A model generated the notes under the pieces. The model ran no database searches. It was not told the origin of the DNA and worked only from the letters and a program-made list of their open reading frames with translations. From Phlebotomus papatasi (lineage: Eukaryota > Arthropoda > Insecta > Diptera > Psychodidae), in contig NC_077224.1 in the NCBI RefSeq assembly GCF_024763615.1, positions 21,049,078 to 21,113,077 of the forward strand: a stretch of 64,000 bases of DNA, read 5' to 3'. How positions within the stretch are numbered: the stretch's first letter is position 1; each line of letters starts with the position of its first letter. Of the stretch, positions 14,501-23,800 are shown one piece after another. Made by a program: the position numbers and the translations under genes.

Positions 14501-17447
14501 GGTCTTAAGATGTACATGAAATGTTTGCACTTGCACTGTTAAACTGGTTAAACTTCTGTATATGATACTGTACTGATTTCCGTACCAATAGCCTTCATTT
14601 AATTTTACAGTAGTCTGTCGCTAAGTAGATTTTTTTAAGATCGAGGTAGTCGAACTAGAAATAGTCGATTTATGTCGACTATTTCTTCAGTGAACAAGGA
14701 CACCTATAGCATCTATGAATTCATATACGTATCGTCAGTGTTCAAAACCGCCCTGTTTACTACTGCCCCAGTTTCTCCTAATTTTTTTTTAAATTCATAA
14801 TGCAGTTACGTTTAAAAAAATTGTTTACATTTTACTATTGGTTATGCCTGTCGAATGAAGCAGATACGCTCAGCATTTGCTTCGGTTGTTCTTAATTGTG
14901 TTGTGGTTTTTCATTAAAGTTTTTGGAATTCACACTAAACGAAATACTTATAGCAAAAGGGGTCTATCGTATATGCATTTTCTTTAGTAAAATATCCCAT
15001 AATTGCTCTGAAGGACACAATGATGAGTATGTAAAGTTAATATGACTCCATAATTCTGATGAGACAAATTAAGTCTCGAACGCTAGAATTTCACAGAGTC
15101 TACTGTAGCACTTAATTTTAATATAGATATATATATTACAGTTGGACCTCGATAGAGTCAACTAATTATTTCCAGGCCTGCTTTGACTCTATTGGATTCG
15201 TTAACTCTATTGGAGTTAATTTTGATAGAAAGGGTTATTATTTTATGTTTGTACTAGATCATTAATAAAATCAACACAATAGTAGAATATTTTATTTAAT
15301 TAATCCATAAATTCTACACCCTCTGGCCCAAAAAAGTCGTATGTTTGGGCAAAAGTTGGAGATTAAGGAACTATTTTATATGGAATGTTTTTATTATTAG
15401 TAAATATCTTAAGTATAAATTACTCTCCATGTGATAATATTGAGGTCCACCCACGATGTAAAGATAAGGAAACTGTGTCTTAAACTATGGCTCTAAACTT
15501 TACAAAAATAGCAATAAAACCATTTTTTTTTATTTTCTTCTTGTTCTGTAGTATGGGCGATAAATGGTTAGAGATATCGACTTGGAGTCTTCAAATGACC
15601 CCCTAATAAGTCAACCTGAGGGATCCTCATTTCATCTCTACTTCACCCTTTTACCAACAAAATCGTTTTTTTATTACAGGAAATCACGTCATATAGGTTT
15701 TTTCGGAAGTTGAAGGGGAGGGGTGGGGTGGAAATAAGGGTTGTTTAATAATCTTCAAGTTATAAAAGTTTCTACACTATGTTATACTAAAAAAATCTAG
15801 CATTCTGCACGTTTTTCTTTTTATAATATGAGTTGATTTTTTTGTTTGGACCATAATATTATTCACTTCCAAATTAATGGTGGCTCAAAATTCCTTACGA
15901 TCATAGTCTTAATCAAAAAATTTTAAGACAAATGAACTTTCTAACGGTCAAAACGCTTAAAATGACGAAAAGATTATTATTTTGTTGGAAAATGATTACA
16001 CGGTCAATATACTAATTTTGTCATAAAATTACCATTTACTTAACATAATTTTTTTTGTATTAAAAACGTTACATTGATACACAAAAAACACTGGTTTTAA
16101 TTTCGAAATAATCATAATAAAATAATATATTATTAGTTCAATAATAAAAGAAAAATTGACTCTATCGGAGTCTGAAAAGTAAAAAAAAATAGCTATTGAT
16201 TCTATTGGTGATTGACTTTATCGGGGGTTGACTCTATCGAGGTCCCAATGTAGTTTATGTATTGCTCTTCAATTACTTATGGGAATGCTTTTTGTATGGA
16301 TTGAGATGATGCCATTAATGCTAATTAATTAATAATTTATTTATTTATTTGCAATTTAAAGAGAGTATCAAACAGTACTGGAACAAGTACTTGAATTATT
16401 GCCTTTAAAACCTTAAAAGTAAGGCTTTATTTAAGTGATACACGTATTGACTGAGTTTTATTGAGTAACTTAAGGGATACAAGAATTGTTTTGTTCTGCT
16501 TTTTTTTTGTTATAATAAAAGAAGACCTTCTCTCTTCTAAAATAATGTATTATAAACATTACTTTGTGTTTTGATTGGGAATTTTTATTCTTAATTAATT
16601 GAGAACTACTGTTGTGTAAAGCTAGAAGTTCCCTGTTCGAGGTCAATTGCTCTTGAAGCATAAAATTGAAATCTTCCAATCCATTTTAACATTATATATA
16701 TATATATTTTTTTCTGGTCGGTGAGGTTTTGCCTTATCTAACCACTTGACAATACCAGTTGTTTCAGCTATTAAAAATCACGCTTAATATTTTTAGTAAA
16801 GGGGGAAAAATAGACTTTACAACAATAATATCACACGGTGTAAAAATGCGTTTATTGCTGCGGGGTGTGTCTGTTATTATTAGTTTTTTTTTCTTTTTGA
16901 ACAAAAAGAAAATTTCCTGAACCATTTAAAATTTGCTTTTATTGGTGGTTTTTCCTTTTCTGGGCGCATTCTAAAGTGCCATTGGGGCAATTTGTGGGGA
17001 TCATGAAGGTGTTTTGGGTGATGAATCAGGAAAATAATGGAGAAGGAGTCCGTGGGATGGTAAAGATGAACCATATGGCACGGGGAAGTGAGAAAATACT
17101 CAATGCATTTGCAAGGCGCGCGCGAGAGACGTGACACCATTCTTCGGGCGGTTAATTTTGTGTTGGCGGACTCAAAAACTTGTGAGAGATTTTCACAGCA
17201 AAAAAAAAATAGATTTCTATGAGTATTATTATGTCTCTTTGATTGAGAAGAGATTTTGTGGGAAAATTTTCCAATAATATTTGTTGCACGGTGTAAGATT
17301 CCTCACCAGTTGGATGATTTTGAGGATTCCGGGCAGGGTGACAAAGTAGCTGACATTGCACTGAATCCAGGATAAGCTAGAGGCTGGCTTTGGTTGTGCT
17401 CCTGTCCTCTGCTGTGAAGAATCCACTGTGACCACGGTTTCTGGCAT
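2574..17447 (-). CDS. MARVEL-domain four-transmembrane protein (CMTM/plasmolipin-like), 3 exons
   Basis: Three exons join in phase 0: 17447-17307 (47 codons), 3018-2851 (56 codons) and 2762-2574 (62 codons plus TAA), giving 165 aa. Donors are GTGAGG and GTGAGT; acceptors are TTTCTAG and TTCCAG. The start is the ATG at 17447; the frame stays open a few codons upstream but holds no other ATG before a TAG. The product has a short polar N-terminus (residues 1-28), then four hydrophobic segments near residues 33-55, 66-88, 105-127 and 136-158, the MARVEL topology with both ends cytosolic. The family organises lipid-rich membranes, vesicle transport and junctions; the precise orthologue (CMTM, plasmolipin or singles-bar type) is not decided here. 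Intron 1 is 14.3 kb and full of repeats; intron 2 is 88 bp. The gene lies 450 bp downstream of HEATR1 on the same strand. The domain call rests on hydrophobic pattern and family resemblance, not a search. Confidence 0.85.
3270..3520. mobile_element. CACTGAGA-family MITE, copy 1 (MARVEL intron 1)
   Basis: About 251 bp from CACTGAGAAAAAACCG to CGGATTTCTCTCAGT. The interior alternates TTTTACACC/GGTGTAAAA and carries CTGCAGGGTAAA. It is clearly related to the copies at 18662-18915, 42382-42574 and 49135-49387. Confidence 0.8.
3829..3974. mobile_element. piggyBac-like palindromic MITE with TTAA target
   Basis: TTAA at both edges; the left end is CCCTTTTAAAGACAAATGGG and the right end its approximate complement. 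Each arm carries GGACACCGGTGTCC, itself a palindrome. TTAA duplication plus a CCCTTT end is the piggyBac signature. One similar end occurs at 55154. Confidence 0.75.
4283..4441 (+). other. Short open frame with a predicted membrane helix (52 aa), status unclear
   Basis: ATG at 4283 to TAA at 4439-4441, inside MARVEL intron 1 on the opposite strand. Residues 9-35 are strongly hydrophobic and are followed by a basic tail (KKYSQGRLKLNK). AATAAA follows at 4488. I do not recognise it; a chance frame or a fragment of an older gene is as likely as a real small gene. Confidence 0.2.
4713..4963. mobile_element. GGCTCC-end palindromic MITE
   Basis: The left arm GGCTCCATCACACC continues as GATCAGGAAAATTTCATGA and is mirrored by the right arm ending GTGTCCCGGAGCC. 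About 90 bp of each arm can pair, including GTCTATCTCATTCT/GAATGAGATAGA. The same family makes up the cluster at 31740-32940. Confidence 0.7.
5050..5958. mobile_element. GGGGAGACTGGG-end non-autonomous DNA transposon, copy 1
   Basis: A 0.9-kb element with a decayed left end (GAGGCTGGGGAGAAAAGTCAC) and an intact right end (GTGACTTTTTGCCCCAGTC, then TCCCC). It is very similar along its whole length to 62099-62948 and has about 60 bp near 5550-5610 that the other copy lacks. A 107-codon minus frame in the middle is partly conserved in copy 2 but has no known motif. Confidence 0.8.
5959..8221. other. Intronic DNA of the MARVEL gene, no feature assigned
   Basis: Mostly AT-rich. Around 6800-7750 there is a patch richer in G and C that looks single-copy within the window. 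No splice-joined coding frame was recognised. Confidence 0.3.
8222..8405. mobile_element. Palindromic MITE with CGATCACTTGACG arms
   Basis: CGATCACTTGACG near 8259 is mirrored by CGTCAAGTGATCG near 8385. Between them lie alternating ACAAACATTTT/AAAATGTTTGT units. Limits are approximate; the similar stretch from 8125 may belong to it. Confidence 0.55.
8633..9076. repeat. Element with TAAGCACTTTTGG / CCAAAAGTACTTA ends
   Basis: The left end reads GTAAGCACTTTTGGTCACC; the right end has AAAGTGCTTAC and then AAGTACTTTTGGCC. Probably a degraded terminal-inverted-repeat element about 440 bp long. Confidence 0.4.
9290..9796. repeat. Three copies of a ~150-bp palindromic MITE (CCCAACGCACAATAA ends)
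   Basis: Copies at about 9371-9520 and 9645-9796, plus one right half ending near 9369. Each starts near GCACAATAACTTTTGTTT, passes an AACATGTTTT stretch, and ends AAATTATTGTGCGTTGGGC or a variant. Two copies abut near 9370. Confidence 0.65.
9805..9830. repeat. (TAA)n microsatellite
   Basis: About eight perfect TAA units immediately beside the end of the preceding MITE. Confidence 0.85.
10248..10450. mobile_element. TA-flanked GGGGAAA-end MITE
   Basis: Starts GGGGAAAGTAGGG after TA and ends CCCATTTCCCC. CCTTTAAAATAG near the left end is mirrored by CTATTTTAAAGG near the right end. 203 bp. Confidence 0.6.
11160..11645. other. Less AT-rich unique patch in MARVEL intron 1
   Basis: Open for 125 codons on the plus strand, but the translation is low in information and has no recognised motif. 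No repeat relatives in the window. It may be unique intron sequence or a regulatory patch. Confidence 0.2.
11869..12201. mobile_element. TA-flanked GGGGAACTCGGGG element
   Basis: Starts GGGGAACTCGGGGCC after TA and ends TGTCCCGCTTCCCC. Only the terminal bases match well. 333 bp. Part of the TA/GGGG class found throughout the window. Confidence 0.45.
13135..14249. mobile_element. ~1.1-kb element with CCAAAATAGACACAGG ends
   Basis: The left end CCAAAATAGACACAGGC is mirrored by CCTGTGTCTATTTTGGG at the right. Diverged copies of the same motif recur inside near 13665 and 13760, so the element has internal subterminal repeats. No transposase frame; a non-autonomous element is most likely. Confidence 0.65.
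14296..14469. mobile_element. 174-bp TA-flanked MITE, GGGGAAAGTGCCC end
   Basis: TA on both sides. The left end is GGGGAAAGTGCCC and the right end GGGCAATATCCCC; CATAATGACTAAATTT is mirrored by AAATTTAGTCATTATA. A relative starts at 50816. Confidence 0.7.
15139..16250. mobile_element. pogo/Tigger-like non-autonomous element, CAGTTGGACCTCGATAGAG ends
   Basis: TA at 15137-15138 and 16251-16252 flanks CAGTTGGACCTCGATAGAG and its mirror CTCTATCGAGGTCCCAATG. The arms continue as degenerate TTGACTCTAT repeats. CAGT..GACCTCGAT ends with TA duplication are typical of the pogo/Tigger group. A diverged relative of the 20308 element seems to be nested near 15310-15780 (AAAAAAGTCGTATGTTTGGG). No transposase frame. 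Confidence 0.75.
16251..17306. other. 5' part of MARVEL intron 1
   Basis: Contains an (AT)n run near 16693-16710 and a GC-richer unique stretch at 16860-17160 with a GGCGCGCGCGAGAGACG patch. Being just inside the first intron, it could hold regulatory sites, but none is recognisable. Confidence 0.3.
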
Positions 17448-17867
17448 TTTTCCCACAATTTTCAAAAAGGAACTAAATACACTTCACGGAATTATTATTT
17501 ATCAACGTTAGTCCCACCGGTTTTTTTTTTTAAATATTTTTTCGCTTGCCAAAAACAACTTATCACACTTTTTTTTAAAAAACTTTCTTACGGTTTTTTT
17601 TCTTCAATTTTACAAAATGACACAGAAAAATAAAATTTGGATCACAAGTGACCGAGGTATTGTTTCTCTTGTGCGAAAGAGCACTTCTTTCTCCAACGCA
17701 ACTCCACTGAATGATTAGTGGATTCGTGCGATTGTGACTTGACCTCCAATACCAACGGAGTCTCATGCTTCGACGAGAAACTACACAGCAACATACAATT
17801 ACACTGAAAATGTTGATAAAAATAGGTGGAAAAGGCAATAACACCTGCATATCTTTAGGGGAATTTT
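17448..17867. promoter_or_regulatory. Intergenic region between HEATR1 and the MARVEL gene
   Basis: About 420 bp separate the HEATR1 poly(A) signal from the MARVEL-gene ATG on the same strand. It must hold the latter's promoter and 5'UTR unless an untranslated first exon lies further away. No TATA box or initiator could be assigned with confidence. Open frames here are short and resemble nothing known. Confidence 0.4.
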
Positions 17868-17873
17868 TTTATT
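17868..17873 (-). terminator. Poly(A) signal of HEATR1
   Basis: AATAAA on the minus strand 27 bases past the TAA stop at 17900. Its close spacing suggests a very short 3'UTR, which leaves the roughly 400 bp to 17448 as the promoter/5'UTR region of the MARVEL gene. Confidence 0.55.
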
Positions 17874-17899
17874 GCGATGACTAAATACAAAAAAAAGAT

Positions 17900-20800
17900 T
17901 TAGAAGTACTTTTGCAATGAATCATTGAGGATCACCTCAAGATCATGAATGTAGCGTTTGCATCCGCGCTCAACATCCTGATTTTCGTCTTCCATCAGTT
18001 CAGACAGGAAGGGTATGGTTTCGGGGAGGAGAGATTGAAAGTCTTGACCAATCTTTCTGGCAAACTCCACGCAGGTGCCCAAAGCCAAGAGTCTGAAATG
18101 GAAAGCAAAATGCAAATTTACATTTTGTTTTTTGCCATTAAATTACTAATTTTAGGTGTTAGAAAAAAAAATTTGCATTAGCGACTTTATGCTAAAAATG
18201 AAAATTAAGCAAAATTTCTCATAAATATACGAAGATCTGCATTTGCTTTATGATAAAATTATTGATTCCTTTTTTTTAAATTTAGGGCAGAATCACATTG
18301 ACAGTAAAATGCTCACCGTATTTCGTTAATTTACGCATTTTTATTGTAATTTTTACGCAAATTCTCGATTACCGTATTACCTTATCTCATACTCGATGGC
18401 ACTAGGTGAAAATAACATAAAAAAATTGAAGAAATAAAACGAAAATTCGATAAACGGTGAGCAAAAATAATTGTAAGAGAAATTAATCGTACTTACAGTT
18501 TTTTTTGCTCACCGTTTATCCCATATTCGTTTTATTTCTTCAATTTTCTTATAATAAATTCACCTAGTGCCACGGAGTATGAGAAAAGGTAATACGGTAA
18601 TGAAAAATTTGCGTTAGAATTGCAATGAAAATTCGTAAATTAATGAAATACGGTGAGGCTACACTGAGAGAAATCCGAAAAAGTTAAAATAACATTCCGG
18701 AAATGTTAATTTTACCCTGCAGTAATGATCCGAAATCGGTGTAAATATTATGCTTTTAAGGTGTATTGGGGGTTAAAGTTACCCTTTTTCTTTTTAATTT
18801 TACACTTAAAAGGGTGTAAAATTAACATTAAAAAATGTTGATTTATTTTTACACCTAAAAAGTGTTAAAGTTACGAGGAAAAAAAGTTAATGGCACCCTC
18901 TTTTTTTTCTCAGTGTACGGCGAGCATTTTATTGTCAATGTGATTCTATTCTGCCCTTATTCTGTGCCAAAATCACATAACATGGTCGGAAAGATTTTAA
19001 AGCATAAGTTCGGGGCAAACTCGTGCTGAATCCAAAAAAATCTATATCTATTTCAGCCGAGACACACTTGAGGGAATTATAACAAATAACAGGGTGATTT
19101 TATCTCAGAAACGAACCATTAGATGAGATTTTTCAAAACTTATCCGTGCACACGGTAAAAACTTTTGGACACTGACCAAAATATTGGAACAAAATTTTTT
19201 CGAATCGATTTGCACCTAGAAAAAATATTTTTTTGTTCCAAAAAGCTTTCTCTATAGTTTTGTTATGAAATGCAGTTACAATTTTGTTATAGTTTTCTTT
19301 TGGAATCGTTTTGATATGGTGGAATGTCTCCAAATTTGAGTTGATTTCGTTTTATACAAATTTATTCCTGAAAGTTGGAACAGAATTTGTTGCACTCGGC
19401 TGTTTTGTTCCAACTGTCAGGAACAAATTGGTACATTTTCTTTATAACAATATTATTCCTACATCTGTAACATATTTGTTCCAAAAATTTTCGGTGTCCG
19501 TGGACGAGGTAATTTTTGGAACGAAATTGTTACTCATATGGGGAATCTTTTTGTTCCCATTGTCGGGAACAAATTCGTGTAAAAGATTTCGTCTTTCAGT
19601 TAAGGCCTATACTTCAGTCGAGATGAATTTCAGTGGCGAAGGTTCATAAGGAACATCAAATAAAAATCAACTTAAGAGTGTTTTATACAGACGCGTGCAT
19701 GACGAAATCATATGCGAGTGCTGGCAGCAGGAGGGGAAGGGAATCTCCAATTAAAAAAGTGAAACCTTGTAGCACGAAAATTGCCACAGATTTGGCGTCC
19801 TCTTCGCTTCGCTGACGGGTGACTGAGTGTGAGAGAAGGGATACGATTTTATACTAGACGAGCTATTTATTGGAACACATTTGTTACTAATATTGGGTAT
19901 CTGTTTGTTCCTCCTGGAGGGTTCAAATTTGTTCCAAAAATTTTCAGTGTCCGTGGACGAGCTACATTTTGGAACAAATTCGTTAGTAATATTGGGTATC
20001 TTTTTGACTAGGTATTCTTATCAATCACAAGTAGAGTTTGAGAAATTCGAAGATCTATTTGAAGAGCCAAAAAAGAGACATTCTTACTTCTTGATAATTC
20101 AGAGAGGTGGCGGAAGTTACATCCTGTTCGAAATTCGAAGTGCTCAAGCGTTGGTCTTCACTTTGTTGTGAGGAAAAATACAAAGTAGCGACGCTTTACT
20201 GTTCTTGTCCTATTATTTAATCCCTCCATAATCACTGAGTAACTCTTTTGTAAGCTTTTTAGTGCAATATTTGATAAATTTAATCCACCTTGTTCAAAAA
20301 ATTAGTACTCCCTCCGTTCCGAAATAAGTCGTACGTTTGGGAAAAATTCTTGTTCCGAAATAAGTCGTACGTTTGGGAAAAATTGGGATTAAGGGAAAGT
20401 TTGTTGGTAAATGTTTTGTGTATCAACAATTATCTCTTGTAAGGAACTATTGCTAATGTACATAACTAAAATTGAGGTCCAGTCTTTATGGTATGTTGAG
20501 GAACGAATGTCTTAAAACTATCTCATTTTTGGCGTTTTATTTTCAATCTAAAATACGTGCAGAATGGTGATAGATACAGACTTGGGACCTTCGGAGGACC
20601 CCCCCCCCCCATAAGTTGATCCTGGGACCATTAATATGTCTTTTATTTTGCCCCCACTCCTTCCCTTCCCCTCCAAAATCATGGTTTTTGGGATTGCTCG
20701 AAAACACGTCGTGCGTTTTATTTCTTCAATTCTGGATATGTTTTAGAGAAACATATAAATTGTCCCAGGGTTAACTTATGGGGGGTCCGATGAAGGTCCC

Positions 20801-23800
20801 AAGTCCCTATATCTAACCATTTTGCATCCAGATATTCGAACACATAAAAAAAAGGATGTTTCTTTTATTGCTCATTCTGCAAAATTTGAGCAATAAAAAA
20901 TGTCATATCGGTAATAACTGGTGAGTTCTACTTTTGCATACTAAAAATTTAGAACAAATTCTAGCCTGTAATGTTAATCACAGTCCATTTTTTAGTAATT
21001 AACTATCTACCGGAGCTCTTTGAAAAAAGCGCGAAAAATGGACAATTTCAACATATCGAATCCTCAACTTACCATCGTGATAGGATCCCCATATTATCCC
21101 TGAACATGGAGGATAGTTCATACACAAGATATTTGCAAATAACAAAAACATTCTCTGAAACCATTCCTTAATCCCTAATTTTTCGCCAAACGTACGACTT
21201 ATTTCGGAACGGAGGGAGTATGAAAATTCGAAATTGAATTTGAATTCTTCGAACATCAACGACTTTTTGTGCAAATAGAGTTCCATTTACCTTTTATCCA
21301 ATTTTATTTTAAAGTGTTTTAACCAAGACACTATTGGAGAATCAAAATCTACTTGTGTTTGGGCTCATTATGGAGAGCTTTTATCGTAGAAACAAACCAT
21401 AAGAGAATATTTACCGAGACTAATCGGTGCATTTTGCAATAAATGTTTAATTATAGAAAAATCTTCCTACTAACTGTTATAATCCTCTCAAGTGTGTCCT
21501 GGATAAAATAAAAAATCTGGTATATTTTCTATTTTCTTTCGAAATAGTAAAAAAAATCGTTAATAAGGGTTGGGTGATGGAGGATTATTCCCCAAGGAAG
21601 CGAAGGTAAAGAACAATAAGTTTTCAAGAAAATCCTTAAATAGGATCTTGAATCTTTAGATAACCTCGTAGGAACTATTCTTTGAGAGAATTTTGTTCTT
21701 TTATACTTTTCTGCGCCGATTTTGGTTTAGGCAAAGGTATAAAAAAAAAGAAATGTTCTAGTACCAAAATAGCTTTAGGCTTTACTTGAAAAATCAGTAA
21801 TAATCATCTTTTAATCCGATTTTTATGATTTGAAGTTGTCTAGATAATCCATTTCCATTTTGATATTTATGGTTTTTGTCTCGACTGTTTTCTCTAGTTC
21901 CCTCACCCTGTTCTGAAACCACCAAACAGTCGTGACATGAACCAATACAAAGAAAAGTTCATTTTTCATTGGAATAGCACCATAAGTCAAGTTATTGGGT
22001 GTTAGATGACGAAAAAAAATGGATGATTAGTCAAATTCTTACCTCACTTCTGGATTTGTGTGTCTTGTCTTCATGAGGACTCCATAGTTTAGTTGTTGCC
22101 ACAAACTATCAGCTCCTGCAGCTCCTAGATTTGCAATTGTCGTGGATAAAAGTGTCTTCATCTGTTCACTGTCCACTAGTGGATTGTCCAATTGATCAAT
22201 CATTGGTTGTAGAATAATCTCGCACCTGTAGCTCGTCATGAATTGTTTGTTGTCATACGTGCAGATTTGGAGGAAAGTCTGGAGGATGTTCTCTAGCAAA
22301 ACTCTACACTTAGCTTCATCTTTGGGATAGTAGAGTTCTTCTGGTGACGAAAATTTGGTCAGATTGCACGAGTTGAGGAGATTGGCGGCATTTTGGACAA
22401 AATCCACAGCGAGCACCACAAAGAGGGATTTGAGAGTTTTAGCGATATGATGAGATAAGCTGCAAACAGAGAGAAATTGAGATGAGTCAGACAGGGCTAA
22501 TTGGGGTTTTTATTGTTGTTGTTGTTGTTGATGTTTCACCTGTAGAATGTTATCACTCTATCACGATCTTCTTCCTCCCTAATTGCCCAGTCGTAGACTT
22601 TGTAGTAGAGAGGCTTGAAGGAGCCCTCTGAGAGTTTCAGGATCAGAGCAACAAGGGCTTGGATTATTTTGTTTTCAATTGTGTTGACGTCTTCTAGGGC
22701 AGGATTTGTCGAACGGAATTTGAGGGCTTTTAGGAAGAATTCAGAGAGTTCCGTTTGAATTGCAGAGATGTCCTTACTGGAGACATCTACGAAGGATTCC
22801 GATAGGATTGACATGAGAGGAGCAATGGCATCTGTTGCATTTGCATCAATGAGTTGTCCATAGGAATTCTCAACGGCTGGTACGAGGATTCTCAGAGGGA
22901 TGAAGGAGGAGATCTTGTGGCTGATTGTGTCGATTTTTCCAAGGATTGATGTCACTTTGGCATCCTGTGGGATGATTTTCTGGACTTTGACGCGGAATTT
23001 AGCGATGAGGGTTAGCATTCTCTCCAAATACGGACTGAGGAACATCGGAAGGGTATCTATGACTTTCTGTAGGGCAGTTATAATGCTAACTGTTGTCATA
23101 TCGACAGATTCATTCTCCTCGGTATCCTTCTCGAGGATCTGCAGGAAAATCGGCATGAAGATCGAAAGGGCAGAAAGAGAATGAACTCTCAAGTTTGAAC
23201 AGATTTCAGCGATGGAGAGAACAACTGAAGCTAGGATAATTGATTGTAGTGCTTTGTGCTTCTTGAGGACTCCTATCAGTTGATGAAGAAGGCTTTTGAA
23301 TACTTCTGTTTGACTTTCAGCCAGGATCTTTGATAGGATCTTAACGGCGATCAGAGCAACTTGCTGTATGAGTGCAATTTCATGAGCAGATCCTGAATCT
23401 CTGTCCTCTTTTGAAATAATGGAGTCAATAATTGCTCGTAGAGGCGTTAAAACTTGCAAGAAGTGATTGTCATCGCAATCCTTGAAGAACTGATCTTTCT
23501 GCTGAAGTTTACTGATCAGCAGTTCAATAACTTTCCTACGAACTGTTAGGATTTTGTGCTGTATCAATCCATTGATAACAGCCAGAAACATATCCGGTGA
23601 TAGGAGTAAGATTGAGTTGTCCAAAGTATCGTAGCAGTTGTGTAACATGACTTTCCAGTATTTCTGTTGATCTTGATTGCGATCGAGGGACTTTGAAGCT
23701 TCGCCGATAAACATAAGTTCCCTAATGATAATGTTCTGGTAGAAAGGTTTCATCCTCGAGAAGTCTTCGCTGTTCAAAGTGGCTACTTTGGTGACAAACT

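Noticed and set aside
15713..15748. G-quadruplex (GGGGAGGGGTGGGGTGG...GGG)
   Set aside because: Possible by pattern, but it lies in degraded repeat DNA with a long final loop and no regulatory context.
19133..20171. Frames with repeated NIGYLFVPPG-like segments as a repeat protein
   Set aside because: They come from internal GGAACAAATT...TTGTTCC repeats of a composite transposon and change frame between units.
20308..21218. Plant DNA contamination because of Stowaway-type ends
   Set aside because: The element lies inside an intron of an insect HEATR1 gene and within another insect-type element, so it is part of this genome.
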